Of a stretch of DNA of 64,000 bases, positions 1 through 10,593 are shown one piece after another. The stretch lies in contig CM060910.1 in NCBI GenBank assembly GCA_030737875.1, positions 632,635,303-632,699,302 of the forward strand, written 5' to 3'. The position numbers were made by a program, and so were the translations under genes. Origin of the DNA: Allium sativum (taxonomy: Eukaryota > Streptophyta > Magnoliopsida > Asparagales > Amaryllidaceae). Numbering within the stretch: the stretch's first letter is position 1; every line of letters begins with the position of its first letter. The notes under the pieces were generated by a model. It made no database searches. It worked only from the letters and a program-made list of their open reading frames with translations, and was not told where the DNA came from.

Positions 1-1515
1 ATACCAACATAACCGTTCCCGGGAGATACAGAAGCGAAAGAAGTAACAAATATGAATATTCTCTAGATGGTGACAATACCCTAATTGGGTGCGACCCACT
101 TAGCCATGCTTCCTGCCCGATTGCTGTCATTTCCTAGTTGATGAGGCTTGAGGTCATAATGTATCTTTTAACAGATCATTCCTTTATTTACTTTAAATGA
201 CACATCGTCATACCCGTCAAATCACAAATTGATTTCCCCAAAAATACCATGGGTATAAGCTAAGAGAAATGAATTCCTCCGCCACCAACGTAAATATGTT
301 TGAAACGATCAACTTACGCGATCTACTAGATATACTCTGTAAGACATTCATCCATTCAACTTGTCCTGGGGCTAGACAACCCGAAGGAACTATTACGTAA
401 ATCCATCTTAGGCAATTTCTACCTAGGATCGCCAGAATAAACCTTGCATAAACTGCGTCTTCAATTTGTCTTCGATATATTTGATTCGAAACAATAATGC
501 TCATACGGAGTGGTTTTTAGATAATAAATCTGATCCCCGTCTTTCCATATTGACAACGGAAATGGTCAAAACTTTGATAGTCGGTTATTTAACTATCAAA
601 GGAAAACATGTGTACAAAAAACGGTCGTATTCCCAAATGGAAATCTTACCGATTAATCACCAATCAACATTCATCCCTTTAAATTAATTTATCATTAATT
701 TATTCATTTCCCTATTTCCCGTTTTTCCAAATATTCCTTAAATTCTTATTTCCAAAATTTGGAAAATATACGTTATTAACATGGGGAAACATTTCCATAT
801 TTACTCCCATTTCTTATTTTCTATATTTAGAAAACATTTTGGATTCTTATTTGGAAAACATTTCCAAAACTCCTTCATTGGATTTAAACAGATGTTTCAA
901 TAAAACATCGCTATGCCAACTCAAACCGTTACTCTCCTTAACTAGATTCACTTAACCAACCTTCACTATCAAACCTTAACCATTCCTTAATTAAAAATGA
1001 AGTCAATCAAGTTGGGGTATAACTACCTATCAGACCTTAACTAAACAACATTTTTAACCTTTAAATAGACAAAGTTCACCTTTTAAATCTTTAACAAACT
1101 TCCTTGCGAAACTCTCGGATTCTATTTACGAATCCACTTCTTTTACAGAAATCATTTGATTATAACAATAGTGTTAAAATCCCTTACTTCCGAAATATAA
1201 TAACTTAAATATAACTTTTATTTATTAAATTAATTAAATAAACAAACAACTAATTTATTAATGAATAAATAAATCTTGATTTAAAAGGGAAAGTAAATAG
1301 TACTTTCCTACATTCGATATAGTCGAATTTCAACGTATAACTCTCTTTCGAATAGTCCCTTTTCGATAACTCTCTTCGAATAACTTATATTCGATTAACT
1401 CTCTTCGAATAACTTATATTCGATTAACTCTCTTCGAATGACTTATATTCGATTAACTCTCTTCGAATAACTTATATTCGATTAACTCTCTTCGAATAAC
1501 TTATATTTGATTAAC
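1..1515 (-). repeat. Element C 3' LTR, first visible part
   Basis: Aligns nearly base for base with 38960 to about 40470 in the other LTR of element C. The element reads on the minus strand, so this left copy is its 3' LTR. By that alignment about 830 bases of the LTR lie left of the window. The copy is broken near 1515 by element B and resumes at 33015. Only short reading frames without family resemblance occur. Confidence 0.85.
1365..1515. repeat. 29 bp minisatellite in C LTR (left copy)
   Basis: Tandem copies of a unit of about 29 bp with the core TTAACTCTCTTCGAATAAC followed by TTATATTCGA. About five copies precede the element B junction, and the array continues at 33015, so B landed inside the minisatellite. 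The same array is uninterrupted in the other LTR at 40318-40625. Confidence 0.85.
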
Positions 1516-1721
1516 TTATATTCTAATTAGTGAAACTAATAATCAAATAACACAACCAGCAATAAATTAGTTGATTAGATTTTCAACATGTATCTTTTAT
1601 GTATATAGTCAAAAATCATCTTTTTGGTGCCAAATCAGAACAATAAACCTATCTAGTTTTGGTTCTCACACTAGTCAATGGAAATATATAGATATCCTAC
1701 TTTCGAAACTCGAACATAAAC

Positions 1722-1748
1722 TCTGATGATGAGTACTCAATCATCAGA
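1722..1748 (-). other. Near-perfect palindrome in B leader (dimerisation-site-like)
   Basis: Arms TCTGATGAT and ATCATCAGA flank the self-complementary core GAGTACTC, with one unpaired A after the core. It lies about 330 nt downstream of the primer-binding site in the sense of the element. Equivalent palindromes with different sequences occur in B' (23380-23399) and C (37446-37472). Confidence 0.6.
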
Positions 1749-1949
1749 ATCATCTCCGGGCGACTAGAGTGTGATTCTATATCTATCTAGTATATTTAAG
1801 ACTTCGAATACACATTAATTACGCGTATATTCAAAATCTTCATATACTCGATCGTCCAAAATCAGTTTAAATAAATATTCAAATACGAATAATAAGATTT
1901 AATTTTCAAAACAAGTTTTGTTTTCATTTTAAAAAAAATCACTCTTTAC

Positions 1950-2016
1950 ACTCGTTCTAGGATACTACTGATCCCATCTCTAACGAGTCATTCTTATTGG
2001 ATATTACTAATCCAAT
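1950..2016 (-). other. Two leader hairpins after the PBS in element B
   Basis: Outer pairing ACTCGTT (1950-1956) with AACGAGT (1982-1988) encloses GGAT-loop-ATCC at 1960-1974. A second hairpin ATTGGAT-ATTACTA-ATCCAAT occupies 1996-2016. Both recur in B' (23601-23667), and the first has a counterpart in C (38039-38079) with changed but still complementary stem bases. Confidence 0.55.
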
Positions 2017-2076
2017 ATCTGATGAATTCTTTCGTTTAGTTCTAATGTGTCTTGTTCTCGAGCTCTATAAACCAAA

Positions 2077-2088
2077 GCTCTGATACCA
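2077..2088 (-). promoter_or_regulatory. Element B primer-binding site (tRNA-iMet)
   Basis: The plus strand reads GCTCTGATACCA, the reverse complement of TGGTATCAGAGC, which pairs with the 3' end of plant initiator tRNA-Met. Two bases (CG) separate it from the LTR that starts at 2091. This fixes the minus orientation of B and identifies the LTR to its right as the 5' LTR. Confidence 0.9.
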
Positions 2089-2090
2089 CG

Positions 2091-3147
2091 TGTAGTGACC
2101 CGAACTTCCCCGATCTCCGAAGAGAAGAGAAAGAATTACTTTGAGAACACGACAAATCAGAACACAAACAAAAGAACATTTCATTGCTTATTACAATAAT
2201 TACATCAGAGTACAAGAATATAACAGAGTATAAACAAATAATATACATTTGATAAATATCAGAGGTTTAAATTATAATGCAACGGAAAAATAATACATAA
2301 CACAACTGAAAGAAATACACGGATACAGAGCTTTCCGAATATAACTCCAGCTGTAAACCAGGATCCTGTAAGAATAAAGATGCAAAACCAAAACTACTAG
2401 CTGCCCGTGTGGAAAATAGGGGCACCCAGAGTTTAGGTTAAAACAATAAACTCCAGGTCATTCATGTGACTGGTGTGAGAACTAAAACAGTTATTAATTT
2501 AATTTTAAAGTTAGGTAAATCGAGGGACCATGCCGTATAACACGGAACGGGGTTTAACCCCAAGAATACCCGTGCATAAACAAACAGCGCAATGCTAAAG
2601 AAGAAAAATAAAGCTATTATAAGACTCAGGTCCCATCACACAATGCAACACAAGCCGGAGGATAGAGTTTTACGTTATAATAGCCAAAGAATGCTTGATA
2701 CGTGAAATATCATCTTTTATTAGTTCTATAAGTGAAGAAATCAACTTTAAATATAACTGTATCAATCATAGACGACATGGGTACCATATATAATGTTGCC
2801 ATACTAGTTCTACAATTAAAATCTCACGATGTCGTATTGGAAGTTGGATTTCCATCTATGAACCGAGGCAAGGGATCATCCTCACCGAATTCGAGACAAT
2901 CTAGCCTACCATGTCTCAGGCTACAGTCGCAACTGCACCTAGGAACGCCAGGGCCGGTCCACACTTAGCGGATTAGTTATGCCTGAACAATGCGTTTCCC
3001 GCCCTATAGGGCGTAAAATCCATCCATCGGCCCTGAAGTGACTGATATATCCGAGGTACCTCGCTTTCCATCATCCACATAAGTAATATGTCTGGGCTTG
3101 CAAAACCATGACACCATTCCTAGCAAGAAAGAAACGCATGTCCTCAC
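2091..3147 (-). repeat. Element B 5' LTR, segment 1
   Basis: Begins TGTAGTGACCCG directly after the primer site and matches the B' LTR from about 16140 onward. It is cut at 3147 by element A and continues at 14044. The three retained segments total about 5.7 kb. Contains a conserved block (2440-2490) with GACTGGTGTGAGAAC that is also present in B', C and F. No gene is seen. Confidence 0.85.
3143..3147. other. Target-site duplication of element A (left)
   Basis: CTCAC here and CTCCC at 14044-14048 flank element A. The uninterrupted homologous site in the B' LTR near 17180 reads TCCTCCCTGAGG, so CTCCC is the original target and one copy has a single substitution. Confidence 0.8.
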
Positions 3148-3505
3148 TGTAACACCCCGTAATTTTATAACATTAAAATTCACAAATTAAAGTATACTTA
3201 ATTTTTAGAAAAGAATTAAGTGAAATGGGTTGCGCAGAGAAATATATATTGATATATATATATATATATAAATTAAAAATTAAATAAATAAATATGCGAA
3301 AAAGTTCAAAACAGCGAATTGGGAGGGGAAATAACCGAACCGGCCCATTTTTGAGGTCGACCCGAGCTCCTCTGGGTCGACTAGGGGTTAATCCAGGGTG
3401 TTTGGCTGTTAACCCGTGGGCCGATTCGCTCAAATGCAGATTTTGCATTTGATTGGTTCTCATGGTTCAGGGTTAATCTAATGGTCCTAAATAACTTCCT
3501 ACACC

Positions 3506-3513
3506 TATAAATA
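3506..3513 (+). promoter_or_regulatory. LTR TATA box, element A 5' LTR
   Basis: TATAAATA in the context CACCTATAAATACATCC, followed by CTAACCCTAAACC and a CT-rich stretch typical of a plant 5' leader. Transcription is expected to begin about 30 nt downstream, making 3148 to about 3535 the U3 region. Repeated in the 3' LTR at 11534-11541. Confidence 0.7.
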
Positions 3514-4551
3514 CATCCTAATGCTAACCCTAAACCTAATTAAAATAGAATAGTTACCGTCATACCATCGCCATGGAAATCAATGGAGCCGCCGCCAACT
3601 AAGAAAGAAGAAAAGCAAATTCAATTCTAATTCTCTCAACCCTAAAGCAAAGCAAAACTCTCTCTTTTCTTCTCTAAATTGTGAGTATGATGATCTTAAC
3701 AAGATTATTATCATTTTAATTAGGTTGAGTTATGAATGGATTATGAGTAGATGATGTGAATTATCATATATGTTGTTGTAAACCCCTTTTGCTATCATGT
3801 ATATTGTAAATCCAATGTTATGTGATGATGATATCTTATATGTTGTAAATCATGCTATGATGATGTTATGTATGTTGAAAGTTTCTATGCTAAGTTGTGA
3901 TGAATCATACATGTCAAAAAGGCCATGATGTTACCATCTATGCTAGTTAGTTCATATTAATTAAATCATCATGTTTGGGTTATGTTGATCTATATGACAA
4001 GTCACATATGCAAGTTAGATTGATTAGAAAAGTTATGAACATATGCCAAGACATCTATTATGACATCTAGAATTATGCTATGACATATGTGATATCCTAT
4101 GCTAGTTCACACCATCATTATGTTGCCTAAAAACCCCATATGCAAGTTTATGTATAGATTTGGGCTATGATCATATCATGTAAATTGAGATATTTAACAA
4201 GTTGACACCTTTTGATCCTTAACATGTGTAGTTTTTGCAAGTTTCACCCCTATTATGATTAGATTTATTTTAATTGTCTATATGTTGTGATAATTTATCT
4301 TTGTGCCCGGTGTTAGACTATACAAGTCTAGCCTATATTATGCGTTGAATAAGCGAACGTATAAACGTGGGGTAGGGGTAATATTAAGGATTTAATATTA
4401 AAAAGTTGGGGTGCAATTGATATGATTTTGCATGCCATAAGTGGATGGCCATAATTGAGTCAATTATGGACATCATTAAAAGTTGACTTAATTAATAATT
4501 TGAATAGGGAATTATTAAAACTGGGGTAAAAGATTTATGTGTTAATCAATG

Positions 4552-4774
4552 CTTAGGACACGAGGTTGGACTCGTTTGTGACGTTAACTTGCCCGGACCC
4601 GCCCGGCAAATCCAGTGGTCACAAATGTCAGCCCAATGTGAGAGGTCCTAGGCCTAAACTAAAGCATAACGGTTGTAAAGACACGAGGTTAGACTCTTTT
4701 ATGGTGTAAGACTGCCCATACCAGCCCGACAAATCCAGCTGCCATAAATGCCAGTCTAATGTGAGAGGTCTTTA
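4552..4774 (+). repeat. Two hairpin repeat units in the A LTR
   Basis: Unit 1 (4552-4652) and unit 2 (4676-4774) share GACACGAGGTT at the start, a loop of CCCG-rich sequence ending AAATCCAG, and AATGTGAGAGGTC at the end. Inner arms are 4566-4582 with 4618-4636 in unit 1. Outer arms are TAAAGAC with GTCTTTA in unit 2. Stem bases differ between units but remain complementary. Three further units occur in element E (57844-58191). Confidence 0.75.
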
Positions 4775-6017
4775 TGAGGTTATGGCCTGAATGAATTAAG
4801 AAATACTTAACCAGATAAACATGTAAGGTGGGACATGGGGGTTAAGTAGGTGCCTTGGGTGGCATGAGGAATCTAGGGGGTGCCCTTAGTGGCATGTGAA
4901 ATACGATTAATAAGACTTAACCAAACACACATGTAAATGAACATGACTAAGAGGGTTAAGTGGGATATACCAGTGACAAGCTTAGGTGGGTAGCTTGTGG
5001 GGGGCCATTTCGACCAGTATCCCAAACGTATCTTTGTGGGCTCGACCCAAGTCGAGGACGGGACACGCATGCTGGGTTCGACTGTAAGAGGCCAAAACGG
5101 GGAGCGGTGGCAACGCAAGTCCAACGGGCTTCGTATGCGTGTGTGGACCCGGGCTGGTAGGTAAGACGTTGTTGCATCGTGTAGGTATAAGCCGTGCATT
5201 CTCAAGTTGTATCGGGTTGCCACTTTAGGGGAGTGATACACCCCACTGCGGGGCCAGCACGGGTATCTACGAGTAGGGAGCCGATCGAAAGTGGGTAGTG
5301 GGGTACACCTAGTGGAGATAGGGGCAGACGACACCTATGTAGTCAGCTAGGGGTACGTAAGGCTATTTATAAAGTTTCTGTGTGAAGCAAGTGGGATCAA
5401 ACAATAGGGTGACTGGTGTGGTGCAGTGTAGTAATGTGCGGTGCAGTGTAGTAATCATTCGTTAGTAATTAGGTGTGCCTTTACCGTTATCTTTAACGTT
5501 ATCTTAAACGCTATCTTTATCTTCCTAAGAGTTCATAGACATTTACTTGTCTTCCAGCTTATGCCTTAGTCTAGTTATTTTGACAATAGTATTGTTAGAA
5601 TTATCATACTCGCCAGACTTTATGTCTGACCCCCTCTATTTCTATCCTTTTTCCCCCTCCAGGTCCTCAGGTTGGGCCCAGCTCTAGTGGAGTTTGATTG
5701 AATTGCTTCATCTCTCCTTGGAAAGCTTGGACCGTTGAAGTAAAGTCCAGCTTGTTATCTTTTTAATGGCTATTTATGTAATGGGATTATGTATTTTGTT
5801 TTTATGAAGATGGATATTGTACTTGGTTATGATCTACGGTTTTATGATGTAACTAACATGTTTAATTTCCGCTGCAATAAAATGAAGTTTTAGATTTCCA
5901 AGTATTATTTACTATCTGTCTTGTTGTAATTTTTCTGTTCTATATTCACTTATAACCTCCATGGAAGTTAATGCATTCCCTTCGTGAGTGACATTAATGG
6001 ACGTGGGGTGTTACACG

Positions 6018-6029
6018 TGGTATCAGAGC
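6018..6029 (+). promoter_or_regulatory. Element A primer-binding site (tRNA-iMet)
   Basis: TGGTATCAGAGC, complementary to the 3' end of plant initiator tRNA-Met, two bases after the 5' LTR. Minus-strand DNA synthesis would start here. Confidence 0.95.
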
Positions 6030-6217
6030 TTAAGGTTACCAGAACAGATAAAAATACTTTAGAAAAATAGTTATTTTTGGAAGAAGTGCTTTCAAAAACA
6101 TGTTTTAACGAGAAATTTAAAGAGAAAAGTTTTTAAGAAAAAAAAACATAATCCCCAATAGCCCATATCTTTATCTTTCGAATTCTCCATTCTGAATCTT
6201 TCCTTTTTCTTTTCAGC

Positions 6218-7438
6218 ATGGATGAAGATCTTAATCTACCCGACGGTGTAACGATACCAGGATGGTATAGGAGGTTATTAGAGGCTAGGGCCGCTGCAGG
6301 TCCAGCCAATGTTCCACCACCACCAGTTGCACCCGTCCCTCCTTCTCCTCCTCCTCCTCGCGTAGATACTTTTGCAAAGACGTCCAAGGAATTCTAGGCT
6401 ATGGGTGGAAAACCATTTCAAGGGTCAGAAACGCTTGTGGAAGCTAGAGATTGGCTTAAGGAGGTGGAAGAATTGCTAGAAATCTTTGAAGTAGAAGAAG
6501 GGAGGGGAGTTCGATTAGCAGGTTGGTTGATGAAGGGAGAGGCCTCGTTTTGGTGGGAGGTCACTAATGGGGAGCGTCCTGTTGACTCTTGGGCGGATTT
6601 CAGACGTAGGTTCGAGGCGAAGTTTCTCTCAAGGGCTGAAGAAAATCTATATATGGAAAGGTTCTTGACATTGAAGCAAGGAAGCTCATCAGTGAAAGAA
6701 TATGTCAATAAATTTAATCAGTTAGCAAGGTTTGGCTTGGACTTAGTGAACACGCCGGAAAAGAAGGCGCTGAGGTTCGTGAATGGCTTGAATGAACCAT
6801 TGCAAGGGTTGGCTATGACCCACATCCCGATGGGGGCCACCTTCGAGAAGTTAGTAGAAATGGCGCTCATGCATGAGGAGAAAAGCGCTAAAGCTGATAA
6901 GGCACCCGAGAAGAAGGGGGATCAGAAGAAACCACAACAGCAAAACAAGAAGGGTGGTAAAGACAATAACGGCAAGGGAAAGGAGAAATGTTTTAACTGT
7001 GGGACACCAGGCCATCTCAGCAAGGATTGCCAAAAGAAAAAGAAGACAGGCTGTTTTCATTGTGGCGATGTGGGACATTTAGTGAAGGACTGCCCAAAGA
7101 AGGGGCAGAGGGCAGGAGCTACCTCGGGAGGACAGGTGCAGGCTCTTATGGCACCAGGGCAGGCAAGGGGACAAGTTCAGGCTCTCGCGGTCCCACCGCT
7201 ACAAGAACGAGGTAGAACCATTTCTGTTGAAAGCTTAGTTTTTCTGTTTGATCATCCTGTCCGTACCTTATTCGATTCGGGCGCATCACATTCGTTTATC
7301 TCTACATCATTAGTTGAATCACTGCACTTAAACACCAGTTTAGTAGAGGATCCCTTAGTTGTTTCGAATCCAATTGGGGGCTCAGCTTATTTGTCTATGA
7401 TGTGTTTGGATTTGAAAATTTCCATACTTAGCGTTTAA
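6218..7438 (+). pseudogene. gag: Element A gag and protease region, interrupted by stops
   Basis: The reading frame starts at the ATG at 6218, right after a pyrimidine tract and CAG. It gives a Pro-rich N terminus, then meets TAG at 6395-6397, where the E copy has sense codons. It reopens in the same frame at ATG 6401 for 345 codons. In that part, residues 1-150 form the capsid-like gag domain, with two CCHC zinc knuckles at residues 197-210 and 218-231 (RNA packaging). The aspartic protease begins around residue 280, with its active-site DSG at 292-294. A TAA at 7436-7438 ends it where E has glycine. The frame then continues unchanged into 7457, so this and the RT region were one polyprotein. 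The stops look like point mutations. Confidence 0.9.
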
Positions 7439-7456
7439 TTTAGATGTGATGCTTAT

Positions 7457-9037
7457 ATGTTGGGCTTCACGGGCTATGGGCTAATTTTAGGAATGGATTG
7501 GTTATCCAGAAATGGGACCGTTCTTGATTGTGAAAGGAGAGTAGTTAGGCTCGTGACTCGCCTTGGCAACATTCTCGAAATCTTTTGTAATCCCATAAAT
7601 TCGGTTATGCTAAGTTATCTAGAATCGCTTGACGCATCTGAGGAAAATCTACGATCTGTTAGAGTGGTCCGAGAATATTCAGATGTGTTTGAGGAGGTGA
7701 AGGGCTTGCCTCCGAAGCGGGAGATAGATTTTCAAATATATCTTGTGGATAATGCGAAACCAGTATCTTTGCCAGTACGCCACATGGCTCCACGTGAAAG
7801 GAGGGAACTCGGTAAGCAAGTGAAGGAGTTGCTTGAGAAGGGGTTCATAAGACGAAGTATATCGGAGTGGGGTGCTCCAGTAGTATTTTCCACGAAGGCG
7901 GATGGGTCCCTTAGACTTTGTGTGGACTATAGAGAACTTAATAAGCTTACTAAGAAGAACAGACACCCACTGCCGAGGATTGACGATCTCTTCGATCAGT
8001 TAGTTGGCGCCTCAGTGTTTTCGCAGTTGGACTTAGCCACTGGTTTCCATCAGTTGAGAGTGGCTGAGGATAGCATTGACAAGACTGCCTTTAGGACTCC
8101 GGACGGTTTCTATGAATGGCTAGTGATGCCCTTCGGTTTGACAAACGCCCCCGCATACTTTGTTGATTTGATGAGTGGGGTGTTTAGGGAGTACCTTAAC
8201 AAATTTGTGGTAGTCTTTGTAGACGACATCTTGATCTTTTCTAAGGATGAAGAAGAGCATGCCCTACATCTTAGGGAAGTGTTGGAGACTCTTCCAGCGC
8301 ATAAGCTTAAGGCTAAATTTTCCAAATGTCACTTCTGGAGGAAGGAAGTACGATTCTTAGGGCACGTGGTTTCCAAAGAAGGGATAGCTGTGGATCCCGC
8401 GAAGGTGGTGGCCATCCAAGATTGGAAGGTCCCTAAAAATGCTACCGAAGTAAGAAGTTTCTTGGGGTTGGCTGGCTACTATTGGAAGTTTATCAAAGAC
8501 TTCGCAAAGATATCAACTCCATTGACACGCTTGACGAAGAAGAACCTAGTTTTCACATGGGACGTAGATTGTGATGATGCGTTCCAACGTTTGAAGAGAT
8601 CTTTGACTTCAGCCCCAGTCTTAGTATTGCCAGACGGGAGTAAGCCATTTACCGTATATACTGACGCTTGTGGGACAGGACTAGGCGCAGTTTTAATGCA
8701 AGAGGGTAGGGTAATAGCCTATGGTGGAAGGCAGTTGAGAGCGCATGAGAAGAATTACCCTACACATGACCTAGAGTTGGCCGCTATTGTTTTCGCGCTT
8801 AGGTCTTGGCGTCATTATCTTCTTGGCGAGAAATTCGAACTATTCACTGACCACAAATCTTTAAAATACCTATTCTCTCAAAAGGACTTGAACTTAAGGC
8901 AGCAAAGGTGGATGGAGTTCTTGGCGTCCTACGACTTTGAGATAGCATATACCCCTGGCAAGGGTAACGTGGTGGCCGATGCCTTAAGTAGAAAAAGATT
9001 ATCCTTAAGTCCTTTGTTTGTTGAGCGGCGATGTTAG
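7457..9037 (+). CDS. pol: Element A reverse transcriptase and RNase H
   Basis: 526 codons in the same frame as the gag-protease part, separated from it only by the TAA at 7436-7438. Residues 1-45 complete the protease region (LILGMDWL). The reverse transcriptase follows, with [10 protein letters not shown], the [13 protein letters not shown] block and the catalytic FVDD at residues 254-257. RNase H starts with the [13 protein letters not shown] block (catalytic Asp at residue 403) and includes TDHKSLKYL and the terminal VVADALSRK. This enzyme copies element RNA into DNA and removes the RNA strand. The frame ends at TAG 9035-9037, overlapping the ATG of the integrase frame, where a one-base lesion probably split the polyprotein. 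Confidence 0.93.
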   Translation: MLGFTGYGLILGMDWLSRNGTVLDCERRVVRLVTRLGNILEIFCNPINSVMLSYLESLDASEENLRSVRVVREYSDVFEEVKGLPPKREIDFQIYLVDNAKPVSLPVRHMAPRERRELGKQVKELLEKGFIRRSISEWGAPVVFSTKADGSLRLCVDYRELNKLTKKNRHPLPRIDDLFDQLVGASVFSQLDLATGFHQLRVAEDSIDKTAFRTPDGFYEWLVMPFGLTNAPAYFVDLMSGVFREYLNKFVVVFVDDILIFSKDEEEHALHLREVLETLPAHKLKAKFSKCHFWRKEVRFLGHVVSKEGIAVDPAKVVAIQDWKVPKNATEVRSFLGLAGYYWKFIKDFAKISTPLTRLTKKNLVFTWDVDCDDAFQRLKRSLTSAPVLVLPDGSKPFTVYTDACGTGLGAVLMQEGRVIAYGGRQLRAHEKNYPTHDLELAAIVFALRSWRHYLLGEKFELFTDHKSLKYLFSQKDLNLRQQRWMEFLASYDFEIAYTPGKGNVVADALSRKRLSLSPLFVERRC

Positions 9038-10593
9038 AGTTCATCTCTATGTTTGATTTTAGACCTTCTGTTGACTTCGTACCCGGTTTGCTAGCATCCT
9101 TGGAGGTCAGACCTACGCTTTTGGGACGGATTGGCGAGGCACAGCGAGACGACCCACAATTGATTGAGTTAGTAGAAAAGCTCAAAAGAGGGGAGTCATC
9201 AAGCCATCTCTGTAGGTATACCCTAGATGATAAGGGTTGGTTACGTAGGGACGGTAGACTTTGTGTACCAAAAGACGATGACCTAAGGAAGACTATTCTT
9301 GACGAAGCACATCATTCGAAGATGACCATTCATCCCGGCGGGGACAAGATGTACAAAGACATGAAGAGAGTTTACTTTTGGGCCGGCATGAAGAAAGACG
9401 TGGCCGAGTATGTCGCTAGATGCTTGGTGTGCCAACAAGTAAAAGCAGAGCAAAAGAACCCCGGTGGGTTGCTTCACCCATTGGAGGTTCCACTATGGAA
9501 ATGGGAAAGCATCTCGATGGATTTTGTTGATGGATTACCGCGATCGAGGAAGGGTAATACGGGAATTTGGGTTATAGTAGATAGACTTACTAAGAGCTCC
9601 CGTTTTATTCCCGTGAAGAGTAAGAGGACTGCTCCATGGTTAGCTTCTGTATACGTTCGAGAGATAGTTCGTTTGCACGGTGTTCCTTCTAGCATAGTGA
9701 GCGACCGCGATCCTATTTTCACTAACGAATTTTGGAGAAGCTTACAAGAGGCGGTAGGGACTCAGTTATGTTTGAGCACCACATATCATCCTCAGACGGA
9801 CGGCCAGACTGAGAGGGTGAATCGCATTCTAGAGGATCTGTTGAGGCTATGTATCCTAGACTTTGGGGGTACATGGGAAGAGCATCTTCCATTGGTTGAG
9901 TTCGCATATAATAATAGCTTTCAGTCCAGCATTGGTATGGCACCATTCGAAGCTCTATATGGACGACCTTGTCGTTCACCTACATGTTGGTGGGAATCTA
10001 CGGATAAGATCTTACTTGGGCCCGATATGATTAGGGAGACTTTGGAGAAGATCGACTTGATTCGAAGGAGGATGAAAGCAGCGCAAGATAGGCAGATATC
10101 TTATGCGGATAAGAGGAGGATAGATCTCGAGTTTGAAGTTGGGGACATGGTCTTTGTCAAAGTGTCTCCATTACGAAACGTTGTTCGCTTTGGGTCCGTT
10201 GGGAAATTAGCACCAAGGTTTGTAGGGCCGTTTCCTATTAAGGAGAGGATTGGACGGATGGCGTATAGAGTGGAGTTGCCCGAGAGACTTAGTGGTGTAC
10301 ATGACGTATTCCATGTGTCACATTTGAGGAAGTGCTTGCACGAGACCGCGGAAGTGGTAGAGCCGAGCTTGCTTAGAGAGGTGGAGATAGAGCGTGATGC
10401 GACAATTCGACGAGCGCCTACGCGCATTCTTGGGTCAGAGATTAAGAGGTTGATGAATCGAGAGGTCAGACTAGTCAAAGTGCAATGGGGAGATGATGAG
10501 AGCAACGCTGCTTGGGAGACGGAAGAGAAGATGCGTTCCCGATACCCTTTTCTTTTTGAGGGTATGTCCTTTAATTTCTCCTTTATCGCTTAG
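9031..10593 (+). CDS. pol: Element A integrase with chromodomain-like C terminus
   Basis: 520 codons in a different frame from the RT part, overlapping it by 7 bases (ATGTTAG). The zinc-binding HHCC domain has His near 94-101 and Cys at 131 and 134. The catalytic core has Asp164, Asp225 and Glu261, spaced as DDX35E. The C-terminal region holds the [12 protein letters not shown] block and, at about 465-515, a short chromodomain-like segment ending [16 protein letters not shown], as in Tekay/Del chromoviruses; such domains direct insertion to particular chromatin. The catalytic residues look intact. The ATG is probably not the native start, because the family makes integrase as part of one long polyprotein. 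Confidence 0.93.
   Translation: MLEFISMFDFRPSVDFVPGLLASLEVRPTLLGRIGEAQRDDPQLIELVEKLKRGESSSHLCRYTLDDKGWLRRDGRLCVPKDDDLRKTILDEAHHSKMTIHPGGDKMYKDMKRVYFWAGMKKDVAEYVARCLVCQQVKAEQKNPGGLLHPLEVPLWKWESISMDFVDGLPRSRKGNTGIWVIVDRLTKSSRFIPVKSKRTAPWLASVYVREIVRLHGVPSSIVSDRDPIFTNEFWRSLQEAVGTQLCLSTTYHPQTDGQTERVNRILEDLLRLCILDFGGTWEEHLPLVEFAYNNSFQSSIGMAPFEALYGRPCRSPTCWWESTDKILLGPDMIRETLEKIDLIRRRMKAAQDRQISYADKRRIDLEFEVGDMVFVKVSPLRNVVRFGSVGKLAPRFVGPFPIKERIGRMAYRVELPERLSGVHDVFHVSHLRKCLHETAEVVEPSLLREVEIERDATIRRAPTRILGSEIKRLMNREVRLVKVQWGDDESNAAWETEEKMRSRYPFLFEGMSFNFSFIA

Larger units (their letters stand above)
1516..2090 (-). mobile_element. Element B internal region, truncated
   Basis: Corresponds to 23185-23742, the primer-site-proximal half of the B' internal region (shared blocks around GGTTCTCACACTAGTC and CTCCGGGCGACTAGAG). 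The polypurine-tract half and the whole 3' LTR of B are missing, so B is a deletion derivative. The left boundary is approximate because it falls in AT-rich repeats. No coding potential is seen. Confidence 0.75.
3148..6015 (+). repeat. Element A 5' LTR
   Basis: 2868 bp, starting TGTAACACCCCG and ending GGGGTGTTACA, an 11 bp perfect terminal inverted repeat. It matches 11174-14043 almost base for base; differences are scattered substitutions, a variable AT tract near 3250 and a cluster of changes around 4719-4731. The high similarity suggests recent insertion. Antisense frames such as 4873-5334 are present in both LTRs but are not conserved in frame in element E. Confidence 0.95.
3681..6216 (+). 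other. Predicted leader intron, LTR to gag ATG
   Basis: A splice-donor-like GTGAGTATG follows a CT-rich leader at 3681, about 170 bases after the TATA box. A polypyrimidine tract ending TTTCTTTTTCTTTTCAG stops at 6216, one base before the gag ATG at 6218. Splicing would remove the rest of the LTR and the primer site from a gag-pol mRNA while genomic RNA stays unspliced. The donor GTGAGT is kept in the 3' LTR of A (11709) and of E (63969). This is a prediction from sequence only. Confidence 0.4.

Noticed and set aside
2732..2968. 78-codon frame and similar short frames at 16897-17252 and 24693-24917
   Set aside because: They fall inside LTRs of B and B', lack domains and vary between copies.
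4873..5334. 153-codon minus-strand frame present in both A LTRs (also 12902-13363)
   Set aside because: Preserved only because the LTRs are nearly identical. The homologous stretch in E (58966-59274) shifts frame, so the protein is not conserved.
6018..6029. Possible tRNA gene fragment (TGGTATCAGAGC)
   Set aside because: Only 12 bases complementary to the tRNA 3' end, directly beside LTRs; these are primer-binding sites.
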